Shown here: positions 24,787-35,329 of the stretch, piece by piece
Layout of the letters: every line of letters begins with the position of its first letter
Numbering within the stretch: position 1 is the stretch's first letter
Assembly: GCA_003056245.1 (NCBI GenBank)
Contig: MVDH01000001.1
Coordinates: 1,984,716-2,048,715 of the forward strand
Source of the DNA: Cellvibrio sp. 79
GTDB taxonomy: Bacteria > Pseudomonadota > Gammaproteobacteria > Pseudomonadales > Cellvibrionaceae
DNA length: 64,000 bases
Direction of reading: 5' to 3'
Notes under the pieces: model-generated
Told to the model about the DNA's origin: nothing
Databases searched by the model: none
Seen by the model: only the letters and a program-made list of their open reading frames with translations
Made by a program: the position numbers and the translations under genes

Positions 24787-25407
24787 TTATTGCTTAAACC
24801 CTTTCGCAACCACATAAACCTCGCGCGAACGCGGGCGCGATGCATTCGGCTTGCGGATCATGACTTTTTCAAAAGAGGTTTTCACATCTTTAATGTAATC
24901 ATCGCTGCCTTCGCCCTGGAAAACTTTTGCAACAAAATCGCCTTTCGGTTTTAGCACGCGGCGCGCCATATCAAGCGCGAGTTCGACAAGATAAATAGAA
25001 GAGGATTGATCAACAGCATCCACGCCGCTGATATTCGGAGCCATATCTGAAATAACAACATCGGCTTTGCGATCACCGAGTTTTGCCATGATTTGGTTAA
25101 ACACCGATTCTTCGGTGAAATCGCCCTGGATAAAATCCACATGTTCCAGTGAATCCATCGGCAAAATATCCGAGGCAACCACCCTGCCCTTCACACCGAC
25201 TAAACGCCCGGCAATTTGCGACCAGCTGCCCGGCGCAGAACCCAAATCCACTACCAACGCACCCGGGCGAATCAACTTATCCTTATCATTCAGCTCGATC
25301 AACTTATAAGCGGCGCGCGCGCGATACCCGTCGATTTGCGCTTTTTTGACATAAGGATCGTTGACGTGTTCATCCAACCAACGGTTGCTGCTTTTGGATC
25401 TGGCCAT
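24787..25407 (-). CDS. rlmE: 23S rRNA (uridine2552-2'-O)-methyltransferase
   Basis: 206 residues from [10 protein letters not shown], the usual RlmE/FtsJ start; an upstream in-frame Met adds 12 atypical residues. It contains the SAM-binding [13 protein letters not shown] motif and the K-D-K-E catalytic residues in [23 protein letters not shown] and the SRPRSREVY region. The enzyme methylates U2552 of the ribosomal A-loop in the 50S subunit. Unlike in E. coli, no ftsH follows it. Confidence 0.95.
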   Translation of the reverse strand: MARSKSSNRWLDEHVNDPYVKKAQIDGYRARAAYKLIELNDKDKLIRPGALVVDLGSAPGSWSQIAGRLVGVKGRVVASDILPMDSLEHVDFIQGDFTEESVFNQIMAKLGDRKADVVISDMAPNISGVDAVDQSSSIYLVELALDMARRVLKPKGDFVAKVFQGEGSDDYIKDVKTSFEKVMIRKPNASRPRSREVYVVAKGFKQ

Positions 25408-25482
25408 GGGGTTACTCAATGTGAATGCGGAAAACCCGGCCATTGTAAGGGGTTAATAGCGATAAGACAAAAATCACCCAAT

Positions 25483-25504
25483 AAAAAAGGGAGCCGAAGC
25501 TCCC
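25483..25504 (-). terminator. Terminator of the phytase-like gene
   Basis: On the minus strand the stem gggagc-ttcg-gctccc (stable UUCG loop) is followed by six T residues. It lies 66 bases after the stop of the gene ending at 25570. Confidence 0.88.
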
Positions 25505-25569
25505 TCTCTTCCCTTTCATTACGTACACAAAAGGTACGCACGCAAAAAGGCACGCACACAACTAGTTAA

Positions 25570-28152
25570 TTAAAACAATTTACCCAGGTTAATCAGTTGG
25601 GTTTCACCGCTGTGATCATTCACACCGTCGTTATCGGTCACGATATACACATCACCGTTGGCCATAAGTGCAGTACCTTCCACTTTTTCCAACAATGTTC
25701 CTTTAGTAGAACCCAATACCGGCTTGATGTCGTTAATCAAAGTTTTGGTAATGGTTTGGCCATCAGTCACCGTTTGCAGATTAATTTTATACAAACGCTT
25801 GATAGAGGCATCCGGACCACCGCGGTTATCGCGCTCCAACACCATAAATTCGCCGTTACCAATAGAAGTGATTTCCGACAAACCGACCCAACCGCCCGCA
25901 TACTGTGAGCTGTATGCATCCAACGGATAGAAAACAAATTTCCAGGTTTGGCTCGCGAGGTCATAAATACCAATACGAGGATTAGCTTCACCGTTCCAGG
26001 CGCGCTGGAATGCGAGATACAAACTGTTGTTGTATTCCGCGATGCCTTCAAAACCATTGTTGGTTTGCAATGCGTTAACGCTTGCAGGCAAACCAATAAC
26101 CGATTGGATAACACCGTAAACATCAGTTTTAAAAATCAGGTTGCTGGATTTTGCATCTGCCGCTGCACCCGAGCCTTCTGATGCTATCCAGAATCCGCCA
26201 TCTGCTGCTTGCGCCAAACCTTCAGGATCTAGGTTTACGGATTTATCCGCATTGATCATCGCCGCTAATTCAGCGTTGGAGAAACTGGGCAGATCCGCAT
26301 TAATACCGGAAGTTGCGAATACATTATTGGTATCCATAATTTTGGTTTCGCCGACAACCAGCGCCGGTTTGCTGCTGACATCCAATGTGAAAATACGGTT
26401 TTGGCCGAAGAAACTATCTTCAATCGAGTACAAGGTTTTTGGATTAATCGCATCCGCAGACAACGCAGAGAGAGCACTCCATGGAATCGGGCTACCATTC
26501 GGGCGATTAATAGATTGCACTGTTGGATATTGTGGCGCTTGCATATTGTAAGAATACAAATTGATACCAGCGCGAATGGCAACGTTGCGCAAATCACTTT
26601 CAGATGCAACCGCTAACAAATTGCGCGACGGAATTGCCAAACCACCTTCCGGGGCAGCACTCGCAGGCAATGCTTGTTTGAATACCGGTTTTTTCGGATC
26701 AGCCAGATCATATACAAACACCAGGCTGGAGCGCTCGGAATTTACAAACAGGAAGCGTTCGTTACCAAAAATTCCCAATTCAATATTTTCCGGCTCATTA
26801 CCTTTTGCATCGGAACGACGATCCTGGTAATGGCCAAAACGAATAGTCAGATCATCCAGTTCGGAACCGGAATCCCACACCACGTCACCTTGCGTATTAA
26901 AAATAGTAAAGCCGCGCGTGCCACCATTTAAATCGCCTTCGTTGGCGGTAGCAAAATATTCGTTGTTAATCCACGACACACCATCGGGCTCGCGCAAGCG
27001 CGCATTTTGTACTTCGACAGGTTTAATTACCGCAGGACGATCATCGGTCAGGTCAACATTTACCAGATCAACACTACCCGCACTGAAATGACGAACAATT
27101 GCACCGGTCGCAAGATTGATTAATGCAATGTGATTATTTTCTTGCAGGGTTACTACCGCGATGTTGTCGGAATTAATATCAACAAATTCGGGCTCCGGAT
27201 CAGACGGATAAAGTGTTGCAATGCCTGTTAAATCTACATTGCGTGTGGTCCATGCGGTGGGTGCAGCTGCGGTTAAATCGACAATCACTAATTTACCTGC
27301 AGGTAATTGTGGTGGCAGACCGCCATTCAAACTTTCATCACGCTCGTTTTCGATCACAACCAACGCATATTTTCCATCGGGGCTTACGGCAACAGAATCC
27401 GGCTGGCCACCGAGATCAATATTATGAATTACGGTTTTCGTGGCGATATCAACAATCGCCAACTTGCCCGATACGTTAACAAAATCTGCAGATGTATTTA
27501 CCGCAACCAAAGCGTTAGCGCCTTTCACGGCGATAGACGTTGGCTCGCCACCCATCGCCAGAACACCGGTTGGTTTTGGTTGCGATGGATTCACAATATC
27601 AACGAAACCAATTTGTTTTTTCAGTGCATCGGTATAAACCAACGTCATACCATCAGTGCTAGCGGCAACAATTTCCGCAGCGGTTTCATCGCTGGTATTA
27701 CAGGTTGCATTGATCTGCATACAACTTTGTAATGTAGCAATACGGTTAAAATTCATTTGTGTATTGATTACACTTTTATCGCACTGGTAAGTGGTTTGTG
27801 TAACCTCGGTTGATTGCAAACTGTTATCGTTGTTTGCATCTACACCACTTTCAATTTTCAAACCGCCTTTAAAACATTGCGCATTACCAGCAGCAAGAAC
27901 GGTTTGACTAATCAAACTTTTTGAGCCATTAGTACCGTTGGTTCCATTCGCACCATTGCTTCCATTAGTGCCATTGGTCCCATTACTTCCACTAGGACCA
28001 GCAGCACCGGCGCTACCATTGGTTCCGTTGGTACCGTTAATACCATCCTTACCGTTAGCACCATTTTTTCCGTCATCGCCACCACAAGCGGTCATCAACA
28101 GTGGCAGCGAGGCCACAACCATGAGCGAAAGCATTTTTTTTGTAAATTGCAT
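25570..28152 (-). CDS. Secreted phytase-like beta-propeller lipoprotein with collagen-like repeats
   Basis: 860 residues. The lipobox is MTACGG (Cys23). Residues about 28-80 are Gly-X-Y collagen-like triplets rich in GTN/GAN units (NGTNGTNGSNGAN). A YVTN-type beta-propeller follows (SIAVKGANALVAVN, DSVAVSPDGKYALVVI), and the C-terminal half has the esterase-like phytase domain (LDPEGLAQAADGGFWIASEGSG, GFEGIAEYNN, EGTALMANGDVYIVTDNDGVND). Such proteins are surface-exposed phosphoesterases. Tandem Pho boxes upstream point to induction by phosphate starvation. The exact substrate is unknown. Confidence 0.85.
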   Translation of the reverse strand: MQFTKKMLSLMVVASLPLLMTACGGDDGKNGANGKDGINGTNGTNGSAGAAGPSGSNGTNGTNGSNGANGTNGTNGSKSLISQTVLAAGNAQCFKGGLKIESGVDANNDNSLQSTEVTQTTYQCDKSVINTQMNFNRIATLQSCMQINATCNTSDETAAEIVAASTDGMTLVYTDALKKQIGFVDIVNPSQPKPTGVLAMGGEPTSIAVKGANALVAVNTSADFVNVSGKLAIVDIATKTVIHNIDLGGQPDSVAVSPDGKYALVVIENERDESLNGGLPPQLPAGKLVIVDLTAAAPTAWTTRNVDLTGIATLYPSDPEPEFVDINSDNIAVVTLQENNHIALINLATGAIVRHFSAGSVDLVNVDLTDDRPAVIKPVEVQNARLREPDGVSWINNEYFATANEGDLNGGTRGFTIFNTQGDVVWDSGSELDDLTIRFGHYQDRRSDAKGNEPENIELGIFGNERFLFVNSERSSLVFVYDLADPKKPVFKQALPASAAPEGGLAIPSRNLLAVASESDLRNVAIRAGINLYSYNMQAPQYPTVQSINRPNGSPIPWSALSALSADAINPKTLYSIEDSFFGQNRIFTLDVSSKPALVVGETKIMDTNNVFATSGINADLPSFSNAELAAMINADKSVNLDPEGLAQAADGGFWIASEGSGAAADAKSSNLIFKTDVYGVIQSVIGLPASVNALQTNNGFEGIAEYNNSLYLAFQRAWNGEANPRIGIYDLASQTWKFVFYPLDAYSSQYAGGWVGLSEITSIGNGEFMVLERDNRGGPDASIKRLYKINLQTVTDGQTITKTLINDIKPVLGSTKGTLLEKVEGTALMANGDVYIVTDNDGVNDHSGETQLINLGKLF

Positions 28153-28247
28153 GAGGCTTTTCCTTCAAAAAGGTTGATTAAGGAGACACTGGGCCGCAAG
28201 CATGGTGAGGTTTTATGACGGGAAGATTGCTACTTCATGAAGCTTTG

Positions 28248-28287
28248 ATGACAAACATAAAACAGGTTGGTGACAACAACGTGACAG
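28248..28287 (-). promoter_or_regulatory. Tandem Pho boxes (PhoB sites)
   Basis: Read on the minus strand, site 1 (28287-28270) is CTGTCAC-GTTG-TTGTCAC, two PhoB half-sites with a four-base spacer and one mismatch from CTGTCAY repeats. Site 2 (28265-28248) is CTGTTTT-ATGT-TTGTCAT. The two sites are 22 bases apart, two direct-repeat units, as in strong Pho promoters. They end about 96 bases before the phytase-like start. Confidence 0.7.
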
Positions 28288-28376
28288 GTTTTATTGAGCC
28301 TGTTACGAGTAGCTACTATCCTTGCAAACAATTTAAAAATTCCCTGTTGAATTAATTATGATTAGTGAGGCTCGCC

Positions 28377-29306
28377 ATGAAAGCGGTAGTTATTAATGAA
28401 TACGGCAACAACGATGTATTGAATTTAGTTGATGCAGAAATTCCACACCCGGCAGCACATGAAATTCTGGTGAAAGTATATGCAGCAGGTGTGAATCCGG
28501 TTGATTGGCGAATCCGTAGCGGTGCAGGCAAACGTTTTGGTTTGACACTGCCAATCCCTCTCGGTAGCGAAATTGCCGGAACTATTGAAAAATTAGGTGA
28601 AGGTGTTACCGGTTTTAAAGTAGGTGATGCCGTGTACGGAAAAATCCGCACCGGTGGTTTTGCTGAATACGCCATCGCTCATGTCGACGATTTAGCACAC
28701 AAACCGCAGCGCATTAATTTTGTACAAGCGGCGGCAATTCCGTTAGCTGCCTTAACGGCCTGGCAAGCGATGTTCGATTTGGGCAAGCTAACGCAAGATC
28801 AGCGAATTTTAATTACCGGTGCATCCGGTGGCGTAGGTTCATTAGCTGTTCAACTCGCCAAAGCGAAAGGTGCATATGTTATTGGAACCGCGTCCGGCAA
28901 TAATGAAAACTTCGTTAAACAACTCGGTGTGGATGAGTTTGTCGATTACACCCGCTATAACTTTGCAGAAGTCATTAAGGATGTTGACGTAGTGTTTGAT
29001 ACGGTGGGCGGTGAAACCTATCAAAACGCCTTCCAGACATTAAAGCCGGGTGGCTATTTAGTCACCGCCGTCGATTTTCCCACAGAAGCGCAATTCGCGG
29101 CCTATGGCGAAAACCTGGCGCGGGTATTTTGCAAGTCAGACCCGGAAGATCTGGCGGCAATCAGCGCATTGGTTGACAGCAATCAATTAATTCCTCATAT
29201 CGCTACGGTATTGCCACTTGTTGATATAAAACACGCGCTGGACTTGTCGGAAACACGGCGCACACGAGGAAAGATAGTATTACAGATCGCCAATCAACCG
29301 GATTAA
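28377..29306 (+). CDS. NADP-dependent quinone/zinc-independent medium-chain oxidoreductase
   Basis: 309 residues from [10 protein letters not shown], preceded by GTGAGG; the in-frame ATG four codons earlier is not needed. An N-terminal GroES-like fold ([29 protein letters not shown]) is followed by a Rossmann domain ([23 protein letters not shown]). The Cys/His ligands of zinc dehydrogenases are absent, as in the quinone-reductase branch. It probably reduces quinones or enals with NADPH in the cytoplasm. It has its own terminator and sits alone. Confidence 0.85.
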   Translation: MKAVVINEYGNNDVLNLVDAEIPHPAAHEILVKVYAAGVNPVDWRIRSGAGKRFGLTLPIPLGSEIAGTIEKLGEGVTGFKVGDAVYGKIRTGGFAEYAIAHVDDLAHKPQRINFVQAAAIPLAALTAWQAMFDLGKLTQDQRILITGASGGVGSLAVQLAKAKGAYVIGTASGNNENFVKQLGVDEFVDYTRYNFAEVIKDVDVVFDTVGGETYQNAFQTLKPGGYLVTAVDFPTEAQFAAYGENLARVFCKSDPEDLAAISALVDSNQLIPHIATVLPLVDIKHALDLSETRRTRGKIVLQIANQPD

Positions 29307-29356
29307 CCGGTTTTTAGCATCGACCAGACGTTTTAATCTTGGCCAGATCAATTTAA

Positions 29357-29386
29357 CGCGCGTAAAATGCGCGGGTTTTCTTTTTC
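29357..29386 (+). terminator. Terminator after the oxidoreductase
   Basis: Stem cgcgc / gcgcg with a seven-base loop followed by gggttttcttttt, 50 bases after the stop codon. Confidence 0.65.
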
Positions 29387-29421
29387 CCCTTTGCCGGAAA
29401 GTCACCGGCCAGGAGCCTTAT

Positions 29422-31044
29422 ATGATCCGCATCAATGAACTCCAGTTGCCACTGGATCACCCCACTGATGACTTGCGTAAAGCTATCGTCAAACGCCTGA
29501 AAATCAACGATTCCGATTTGCTTGACTTTACTGTGTTTAAACGCAGCTACGATGCGCGCAAAAAAAATAGCGAAATCACGTTTGTCTACATTATCGACCT
29601 GCAGGCGAAGAACGAAGAAAAAGTTCTTGCTCGTTTTGCGGATGACAAAAATATCCGCCCTGCTCCTGATACGAATTATTATCCAGTTGCTAAAGCACCT
29701 GCTGATTTAACCGAGCGCCCGTTAGTAATCGGTTTTGGTCCCTGCGGTTTATTTGCAGCACTGACACTCGCGCAAATGGGTTTCAAACCGATTGTGCTGG
29801 AACGTGGCAAAGATGTGCGTCGCCGCACCAAAGATACCTGGGCACTCTGGCGCAATAAAGTATTAACACCGGAATCCAACGTGCAATTTGGTGAAGGTGG
29901 CGCTGGTTTATTTTCCGATGGAAAACTCTACAGCCAGATTAAAGATCCAAAATTCTACGGCCGCAAAGTCATGCACGAATTTGTGCGTGCCGGCGCGCCG
30001 GAAGAAATTATGTATGTAAGCAAACCACATATAGGCACGTTTCGTTTAACCGGTGTTGTCGCAGCGATGCGCGAAGAAATTAAAACACTCGGCGGTGAAG
30101 TACGTTTTGAAAACAAAGTCACTGATTTTATTATCGAGAATGGCCGCATCCAGGGCGTTACCCTCGCAGACGGGCAAGAATTACGAAGTCGTTATGTCGT
30201 ACTCGCACTCGGTCATAGCTCACGCGATACGTTTCGTAAATTGCACGAACGCGGCATCTTCATAGAAGCAAAACCATTTGCGGTGGGTTTTCGTATCGAA
30301 CATCCACAATCCATTATTGATCACGCGCGCCTTGGGAAATATGCGGGTCATCCGGAACTCGGTGCGGCGGATTACAAACTGGTTTATCACGCAAAAAATG
30401 GGCGCGCGGTTTACAGTTTTTGCATGTGTCCCGGAGGTACTGTCGTTGCTGCCACTTCAGAACCGGAACGCGTTGTGACAAACGGAATGAGCCAGTATTC
30501 GCGCAATGAACGCAATGCAAATGCGGGAATTGTGGTGAGTATTAATCCGGAAGAAGATTTCCCCGGCGGGCCACTTGCCGGTGTGGAATTACAGGAACGT
30601 TTAGAGTCGCGCGCTTACGAATTAGGCGGCAAAGATTACTGCGCTCCCGGCCAGCTAGTTGGCGATTTTATTCGCGGCAAAGCCTCTACTGAATTTGGCG
30701 AGGTGGAGCCATCCTATAAACCCGGGGTATTGCTCGGAGATCTGGCGCCTTCTTTACCCGATTACGCAATTGAAGCGATTCGCGAAGCACTGCCGGAATT
30801 CGGAAAGCAAATTCGCGGATTTGATCGCAACGATGCCGTCCTAACCGGCATTGAAACACGCACCTCGTCGCCAGTGCGAATTACACGCGATAATGAATCA
30901 CTGCAAAGCCTGAATACGCGTGGACTTTATCCTGCGGGTGAAGGTGCCGGCTATGCAGGCGGAATCCTGTCTGCGGGCGTAGATGGTATTAAAGTCGCCG
31001 AAGCAGTCGCCAAAGCGATGTTGAACGATCTGGCCAGCCAATAA
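29422..31044 (+). CDS. NAD(P)/FAD-dependent oxidoreductase (COG2509 family)
   Basis: 540 residues. The first 90 form a small N-terminal domain (RINELQLPLDHP start). The FAD site is VIGFGPCGLFAALTLAQMG around residue 103, followed by the family hallmark NVQFGEGGAGLFSDGKLYS. The C-terminal part has the second FAD contact YPAGEGAGYAGGILSAGVDG. This widespread conserved flavoprotein is of unknown reaction; it is cytoplasmic. It precedes a TrmH-type methyltransferase by 25 bases, so the two are probably co-transcribed. Confidence 0.9.
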   Translation: MIRINELQLPLDHPTDDLRKAIVKRLKINDSDLLDFTVFKRSYDARKKNSEITFVYIIDLQAKNEEKVLARFADDKNIRPAPDTNYYPVAKAPADLTERPLVIGFGPCGLFAALTLAQMGFKPIVLERGKDVRRRTKDTWALWRNKVLTPESNVQFGEGGAGLFSDGKLYSQIKDPKFYGRKVMHEFVRAGAPEEIMYVSKPHIGTFRLTGVVAAMREEIKTLGGEVRFENKVTDFIIENGRIQGVTLADGQELRSRYVVLALGHSSRDTFRKLHERGIFIEAKPFAVGFRIEHPQSIIDHARLGKYAGHPELGAADYKLVYHAKNGRAVYSFCMCPGGTVVAATSEPERVVTNGMSQYSRNERNANAGIVVSINPEEDFPGGPLAGVELQERLESRAYELGGKDYCAPGQLVGDFIRGKASTEFGEVEPSYKPGVLLGDLAPSLPDYAIEAIREALPEFGKQIRGFDRNDAVLTGIETRTSSPVRITRDNESLQSLNTRGLYPAGEGAGYAGGILSAGVDGIKVAEAVAKAMLNDLASQ

Positions 31045-31069
31045 CACCGCCAATACAAACCGGATAGCT

Positions 31070-31810
31070 ATGAAACTTGACGATATTAAAAAGCTCCATC
31101 AAAAAAAATACCGCACAGAATTTGGTCATTTTTTAGTGGAAGGTGAACATCTGGTGCTGGAGCTGGAGAAAGCGGCAGCAATTAATGCGGCATTAAAAAA
31201 CTGCGAGCTCTATGTCACCGAATCGTTTAACGATTTTTCCAGCCCGTTTAAAAAACATCTGGTCAGTGAAAAACACATGGCACAGTTGTCAGATACCAAA
31301 TCACCACAAGGAATCATTGCGGTAGCGCCTTTGATAACAGCAAGCAGTTCTTCATCAGCAAATGAAAAAACAATTTATCTTTATGAAGTGCAAGATCCCG
31401 GCAATCTGGGAACTATTTTGCGCAGTCTCGCCTGGTTCGGTAATTTCCGTTGTCTACTCAGCCCCGGTTCGGTCGACCCTTATAATCCCAAAGTAGTTCG
31501 CTCCAGCATGGGCGCAATTTTTCATGTGCCTCTCGAGTTGGATGTACCGCTGGAATCCATAAATACTCGTTTCGATTCAATTGCAACACTGGATATGCAA
31601 GGCCTGCCACTTAGTGATGCCAGTTTTAGGAAAGCGGATTGTTATTTATTTGGTAATGAGGCGCGCGGAGTGCCGCGCGCTCAATTACAAGCGATGAATG
31701 CAGCACCGTTTACTATTCAAGGTTGCGGGGCCATTGAATCGCTGAATTTGGCTTCAGCGGTAAATATGTGCGTGTATGAATTAATTCGCCAGGATGTAAA
31801 TCACTGTTAA
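31070..31810 (+). CDS. TrmH/SpoU family RNA 2'-O-methyltransferase
   Basis: 246 residues. An N-terminal substrate-binding part (KYRTEFGHFLVEGEHLVLE) is followed by the trefoil-knot SPOUT motifs: EVQDPGNLGTILRSLAWFG, the GNEARGVP loop and the C-terminal SLNLASAVNMCVYE. These bind SAM and close the knot. The target could be 23S rRNA or tRNA; it cannot be assigned from the sequence alone. Confidence 0.88.
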   Translation: MKLDDIKKLHQKKYRTEFGHFLVEGEHLVLELEKAAAINAALKNCELYVTESFNDFSSPFKKHLVSEKHMAQLSDTKSPQGIIAVAPLITASSSSSANEKTIYLYEVQDPGNLGTILRSLAWFGNFRCLLSPGSVDPYNPKVVRSSMGAIFHVPLELDVPLESINTRFDSIATLDMQGLPLSDASFRKADCYLFGNEARGVPRAQLQAMNAAPFTIQGCGAIESLNLASAVNMCVYELIRQDVNHC

Positions 31811-31866
31811 CACCGATCAAAATACAGAACCACAATATTACGATCATTAAATTTTAAAAATCAGGC

Positions 31867-32742
31867 TCACTTTTTCAAAGGAATAGCAGCCATCAATCCA
31901 CGAGATAATAAACCGGGGAAAACACTGTGGTGATTTTCACCTTTGATCACTTCCACTTGCAATTCAAGCCCGGAATAATTACGTGATTGCAATATCCTTT
32001 TAAAGGTCATCACATCATCTGCCATTTTTTTATCATTCAAGCTACCATCATTATCGTCGACATAGATCATTACGTTAGCTTTTAAGGTTTTGTGCTTTTC
32101 AGCGTATTTTTTCTCCATGGAAAAAATAACTTTATTATCGTACCAAAGCGATGGGCTACCTATAATATAGTAATCAAACACCTCCGGCCTGTTGACCAGA
32201 ATATAGCTTCCCAATAAGCCGCCAAAAGAATGGCCAACAAATATTTTCTTTTGCGGATTAACGCGGTAACTTTTCTGTATCAGCGGAATTACCTGGCTGG
32301 CAATAAAATCAACATATTCTTTAGCATGACCCGACGCCAAACGACTCGCACTGGAATGGCCATTTTTCTCCAATGGAGAAAAAGTTGGAGTGTAATCACG
32401 CGTGCGACTTACACCTCTATCATCACCTTTGGAATCAGAAATACCGACCAGGATAGCTTCTTGAATAACCTGTCCTCCCATTAACTGCAGGACACCGCTA
32501 GCCAACGGAAATGCATAGATAGAGTCGTTCACAATAACCAATGGATAAGATTGAGTTGATTTTTTGTATGACTCAGGCAAGCGAATATAAAGCTCATAAT
32601 CTTTATTATTGCTATCGGCATGAATACTTCGTACTTCTGTATGCGGCAAACTAAATACGGGCAATTCTTCTCCATGGGTTATTCCTGTAACACTCATAGC
32701 CCCCAGAAACGCAGTTGATAAAAACACTTTTTTGATGAACAT
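31867..32742 (-). CDS. Secreted alpha/beta-hydrolase of the esterase D / siderophore-esterase type
   Basis: 291 residues with a signal peptide (ends THGEEL). The nucleophile elbow is VGHSFGG around residue 170 and the catalytic His lies in GENHHSVFP near the C-terminus. Length and fold match the IroE/BesA/feruloyl-esterase-like family (putative esterase PF00756). It is 16 bases downstream of a polysaccharide deacetylase, so a carbohydrate-ester substrate fits the context, but siderophore esters are an alternative in this iron-rich region. Confidence 0.8.
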   Translation of the reverse strand: MFIKKVFLSTAFLGAMSVTGITHGEELPVFSLPHTEVRSIHADSNNKDYELYIRLPESYKKSTQSYPLVIVNDSIYAFPLASGVLQLMGGQVIQEAILVGISDSKGDDRGVSRTRDYTPTFSPLEKNGHSSASRLASGHAKEYVDFIASQVIPLIQKSYRVNPQKKIFVGHSFGGLLGSYILVNRPEVFDYYIIGSPSLWYDNKVIFSMEKKYAEKHKTLKANVMIYVDDNDGSLNDKKMADDVMTFKRILQSRNYSGLELQVEVIKGENHHSVFPGLLSRGLMAAIPLKK

Positions 32743-32758
32743 TAAACATCCTTACTTA

Positions 32759-33679
32759 TTATTTAGTTTCAACGATACCAGCAGCGGTGAATGCCTGGTT
32801 TATATAATTTTCGTTTTCTGATGGATGGCGCAATGCAGATTCGGGAAACCCTTTGCTATTTGCAATAGCGGCTACTCTACCCTGCTTATGAAACGCGACT
32901 TGCGGAAAATTTTTAGCTATAGGATCTTTATAAGCCTGTTGCGGAGATATTATTTTCCATCCCTTATTACGCAAATATTCAACAAGATCACCAACAAACA
33001 AAGCGGCTGCATCATTTTCGTGTAACAAAAGTACATGTCGTGGTGACCGCTTCAGTGATTTTCGGGCAAGCGCGTCATAAAACTCAATTGATTCATACAG
33101 GCTTTTGATATAAAAATCACGCGCTTTTTCATAATTGATAACCTTTTTCTCCCCTGCTGCGTTGGTCAGCAACGCGCTGATATACCAATCAAAATTATCG
33201 ATGGTGACATATCCATCTTTATAACCCAATTCCTGCAATAAATTTTGCAATTGATTGATATCTGTTAAATCCTTGCCGTAATGCAGATAAGGAAAGCGAT
33301 GGAAATTAAGCACATTGTTAAATGACTTTAATGCCAGATGCGCCTTATACATGTCCAATGCATAAGCTTCTGTGCCTATTTGACTAGCCGATTGATGGCT
33401 AAAACTGTGACTCGCCAGATGGAAGCCAGCATCAGAATATTGTCTCAAGCGTTCAGCGGTGTGCGGATTAATATAATCTGCTTTTACAAAAAACAAGGTA
33501 TCGGGAACCTTCGCTCGCTGCAAAGCATGGATTATTTTTTGTGTGCGTTCAGCACCTGTCATCAACGCAGAATCGGGTGTAGGAGCATCATCAAAAGTAA
33601 AGGCAATCTCACGGGCTTGGCAGAGCAATGAAAAACTAAAAGCAACAAAGATGAGCGAACGGGCGAGGTAACTCAACAT
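32759..33679 (-). CDS. Secreted polysaccharide deacetylase (NodB/CE4 type)
   Basis: 306 residues with a signal peptide ending LLCQAREI. Motif 1 is FTFDDAP (catalytic base and metal Asp) and motif 2 is SHSFSHQ (HxxxH metal ligands); a RFPYLHYG stretch corresponds to motif 3. These are the metal-dependent N- or O-deacetylase hallmarks. It is likely periplasmic or secreted, acting on chitin-, xylan- or peptidoglycan-like polymers. It is co-oriented and nearly abutting with the esterase gene. Confidence 0.85.
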   Translation of the reverse strand: MLSYLARSLIFVAFSFSLLCQAREIAFTFDDAPTPDSALMTGAERTQKIIHALQRAKVPDTLFFVKADYINPHTAERLRQYSDAGFHLASHSFSHQSASQIGTEAYALDMYKAHLALKSFNNVLNFHRFPYLHYGKDLTDINQLQNLLQELGYKDGYVTIDNFDWYISALLTNAAGEKKVINYEKARDFYIKSLYESIEFYDALARKSLKRSPRHVLLLHENDAAALFVGDLVEYLRNKGWKIISPQQAYKDPIAKNFPQVAFHKQGRVAAIANSKGFPESALRHPSENENYINQAFTAAGIVETK

Positions 33680-33832
33680 ACAGCATCCTGATTATTATCT
33701 GAATTATCCTTTACGAGACCACATCGTGGATGTATTCACGCAATAAGAAATGAGGGAACATGTTACAGCATCCGCTGACCACGCTCCCACTTGTTATTTC
33801 ATATTTTAGAGAATTTAACTGTAGTTTAAACG

Positions 33833-35329
33833 TTAGGACGATTGTTGTGGACAATGGAAACTCTGTTTGATGTCGTTACCATCCACTGAGTGCAGGTGTA
33901 CATCAAACCCCCAAAGACGGTGCAGGTGTTTTAATACCTCGGGAGTGGAATCACCTAATGGTCTGCGATTATGCATGTAGTGATACAACGTTAAAGAGCG
34001 ATCCCCTCGCACTTCTACGTTATACACCTGGATATTAGGCTCACGGTTACCCAGGTTATATTGACCAGCGAGGTTTTCGCGCAGTTTGCGAAAACCGCGT
34101 TCATTGTGTATAGCATCAACACGAATTTTATCTTCTTCATCATTATCTACGATGCTAAAGAGTTTTAAATCGCGCATAACCTTGGGTGATAAAAACTGTA
34201 AAATAAAACTTTCATCTTTGAAATTTTTCATCGCAAATTGCAATGTTTCTTTCCAGTTCGAGTCAGCAATTTCAGGAAACCACATGCGATCTTCATCAGT
34301 TGGATTTTCGCAAATACGACGAATATCACTCATCATCGCAAAACCCAGCGTATAAGGATTAATACCGCTAAAGTAAGGACTATCATAGGCAGGTTGTGCA
34401 ACTACACTAGTATGGGATTGTAAAAACTCTAATATAAAACCATCCGTCACATACCCACGCTCATGCAACTCATTAAGCAACGTATAATGCCAAAAGGTAG
34501 CCCAACCTTCATTCATCACCTGGGTTTGCCGTTGGGGATAAAAATATTGGGCAATTTTTCGTACAATCCGAATTACCTCGCGCTGCCATGATTCCAGGAG
34601 GGGCGAATTTTTTTCCAAAAAATACAGGATGTTTTCTTGCGGTTCAGTAGGAAAGCGTGGAGTATTTTTTTGCGCATCAGCTGTTGCTGATTTAGGAATT
34701 GTCCGCCATAGATCATTCACATGTTTTTGCAAATACTCTGCGCGCTCGCTTTGACGTCGCTCCTCTTCTTGCGCCGAAATTGGATAGGGACGTTTATACC
34801 TGTCCACACCGTAATTCATTAATGCATGGCATGAATCAAGAATATCTTCCACTGCACTAATGCCATAACGCTCTTCACACTTGCTGATGTAATTTTTGGC
34901 AAACACCAGGTAATCAATAATTGAGCTCGCATCGGTCCAGGTACGAAATAAATAATTGCCTTTAAAAAAAGAATTATGACCATAACACGCGTGGGCAATA
35001 ACCAGCGTTTGCATGGTCATGGTATTTTCTTCCATCAAATAAGCGATGCAAGGATTTGAATTAATTACAATTTCATAAGCAAGTCCCATCTGCCCACGTT
35101 TGTAAGAGTGTTCGGTGCTGAGTAATTGTTTACCGTAGGACCAATGACTGTAGCCAATGGGCATCCCAACGGAAGAGTAGGCATCCATCATTTGTTCGGA
35201 GCTAATAACTTCAATTTGATTGGGGTAAGTATCCAGACCAAATTCTGCGGCTAAATCACCCAGAACTTTGTCCACATCCTGAATCAAATCAAAGTTCCAC
35301 TCAGAGGTGGTAAATAATGGTTTTTTCAT
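33833..35329 (-). CDS. SpoVR family protein
   Basis: 498 residues, cytoplasmic, matching YcgB/SpoVR: the N-terminal [58 protein letters not shown] and [16 protein letters not shown]. The HxxxxN and NEGWATFWH motifs are conserved. Function is not well defined; it is induced with the PrkA kinase under starvation and is required for spore cortex formation in Bacillus. Its ATG overlaps the stop of the upstream YeaH gene by four bases, so it is the third gene of a stress operon. Confidence 0.93.
   Translation of the reverse strand: MKKPLFTTSEWNFDLIQDVDKVLGDLAAEFGLDTYPNQIEVISSEQMMDAYSSVGMPIGYSHWSYGKQLLSTEHSYKRGQMGLAYEIVINSNPCIAYLMEENTMTMQTLVIAHACYGHNSFFKGNYLFRTWTDASSIIDYLVFAKNYISKCEERYGISAVEDILDSCHALMNYGVDRYKRPYPISAQEEERRQSERAEYLQKHVNDLWRTIPKSATADAQKNTPRFPTEPQENILYFLEKNSPLLESWQREVIRIVRKIAQYFYPQRQTQVMNEGWATFWHYTLLNELHERGYVTDGFILEFLQSHTSVVAQPAYDSPYFSGINPYTLGFAMMSDIRRICENPTDEDRMWFPEIADSNWKETLQFAMKNFKDESFILQFLSPKVMRDLKLFSIVDNDEEDKIRVDAIHNERGFRKLRENLAGQYNLGNREPNIQVYNVEVRGDRSLTLYHYMHNRRPLGDSTPEVLKHLHRLWGFDVHLHSVDGNDIKQSFHCPQQSS

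Noticed and set aside
27900-28080. CRISPR-like short repeats
   Set aside because: The periodic pattern is the coding sequence of the collagen-like Gly-X-Y triplets, with no spacers.
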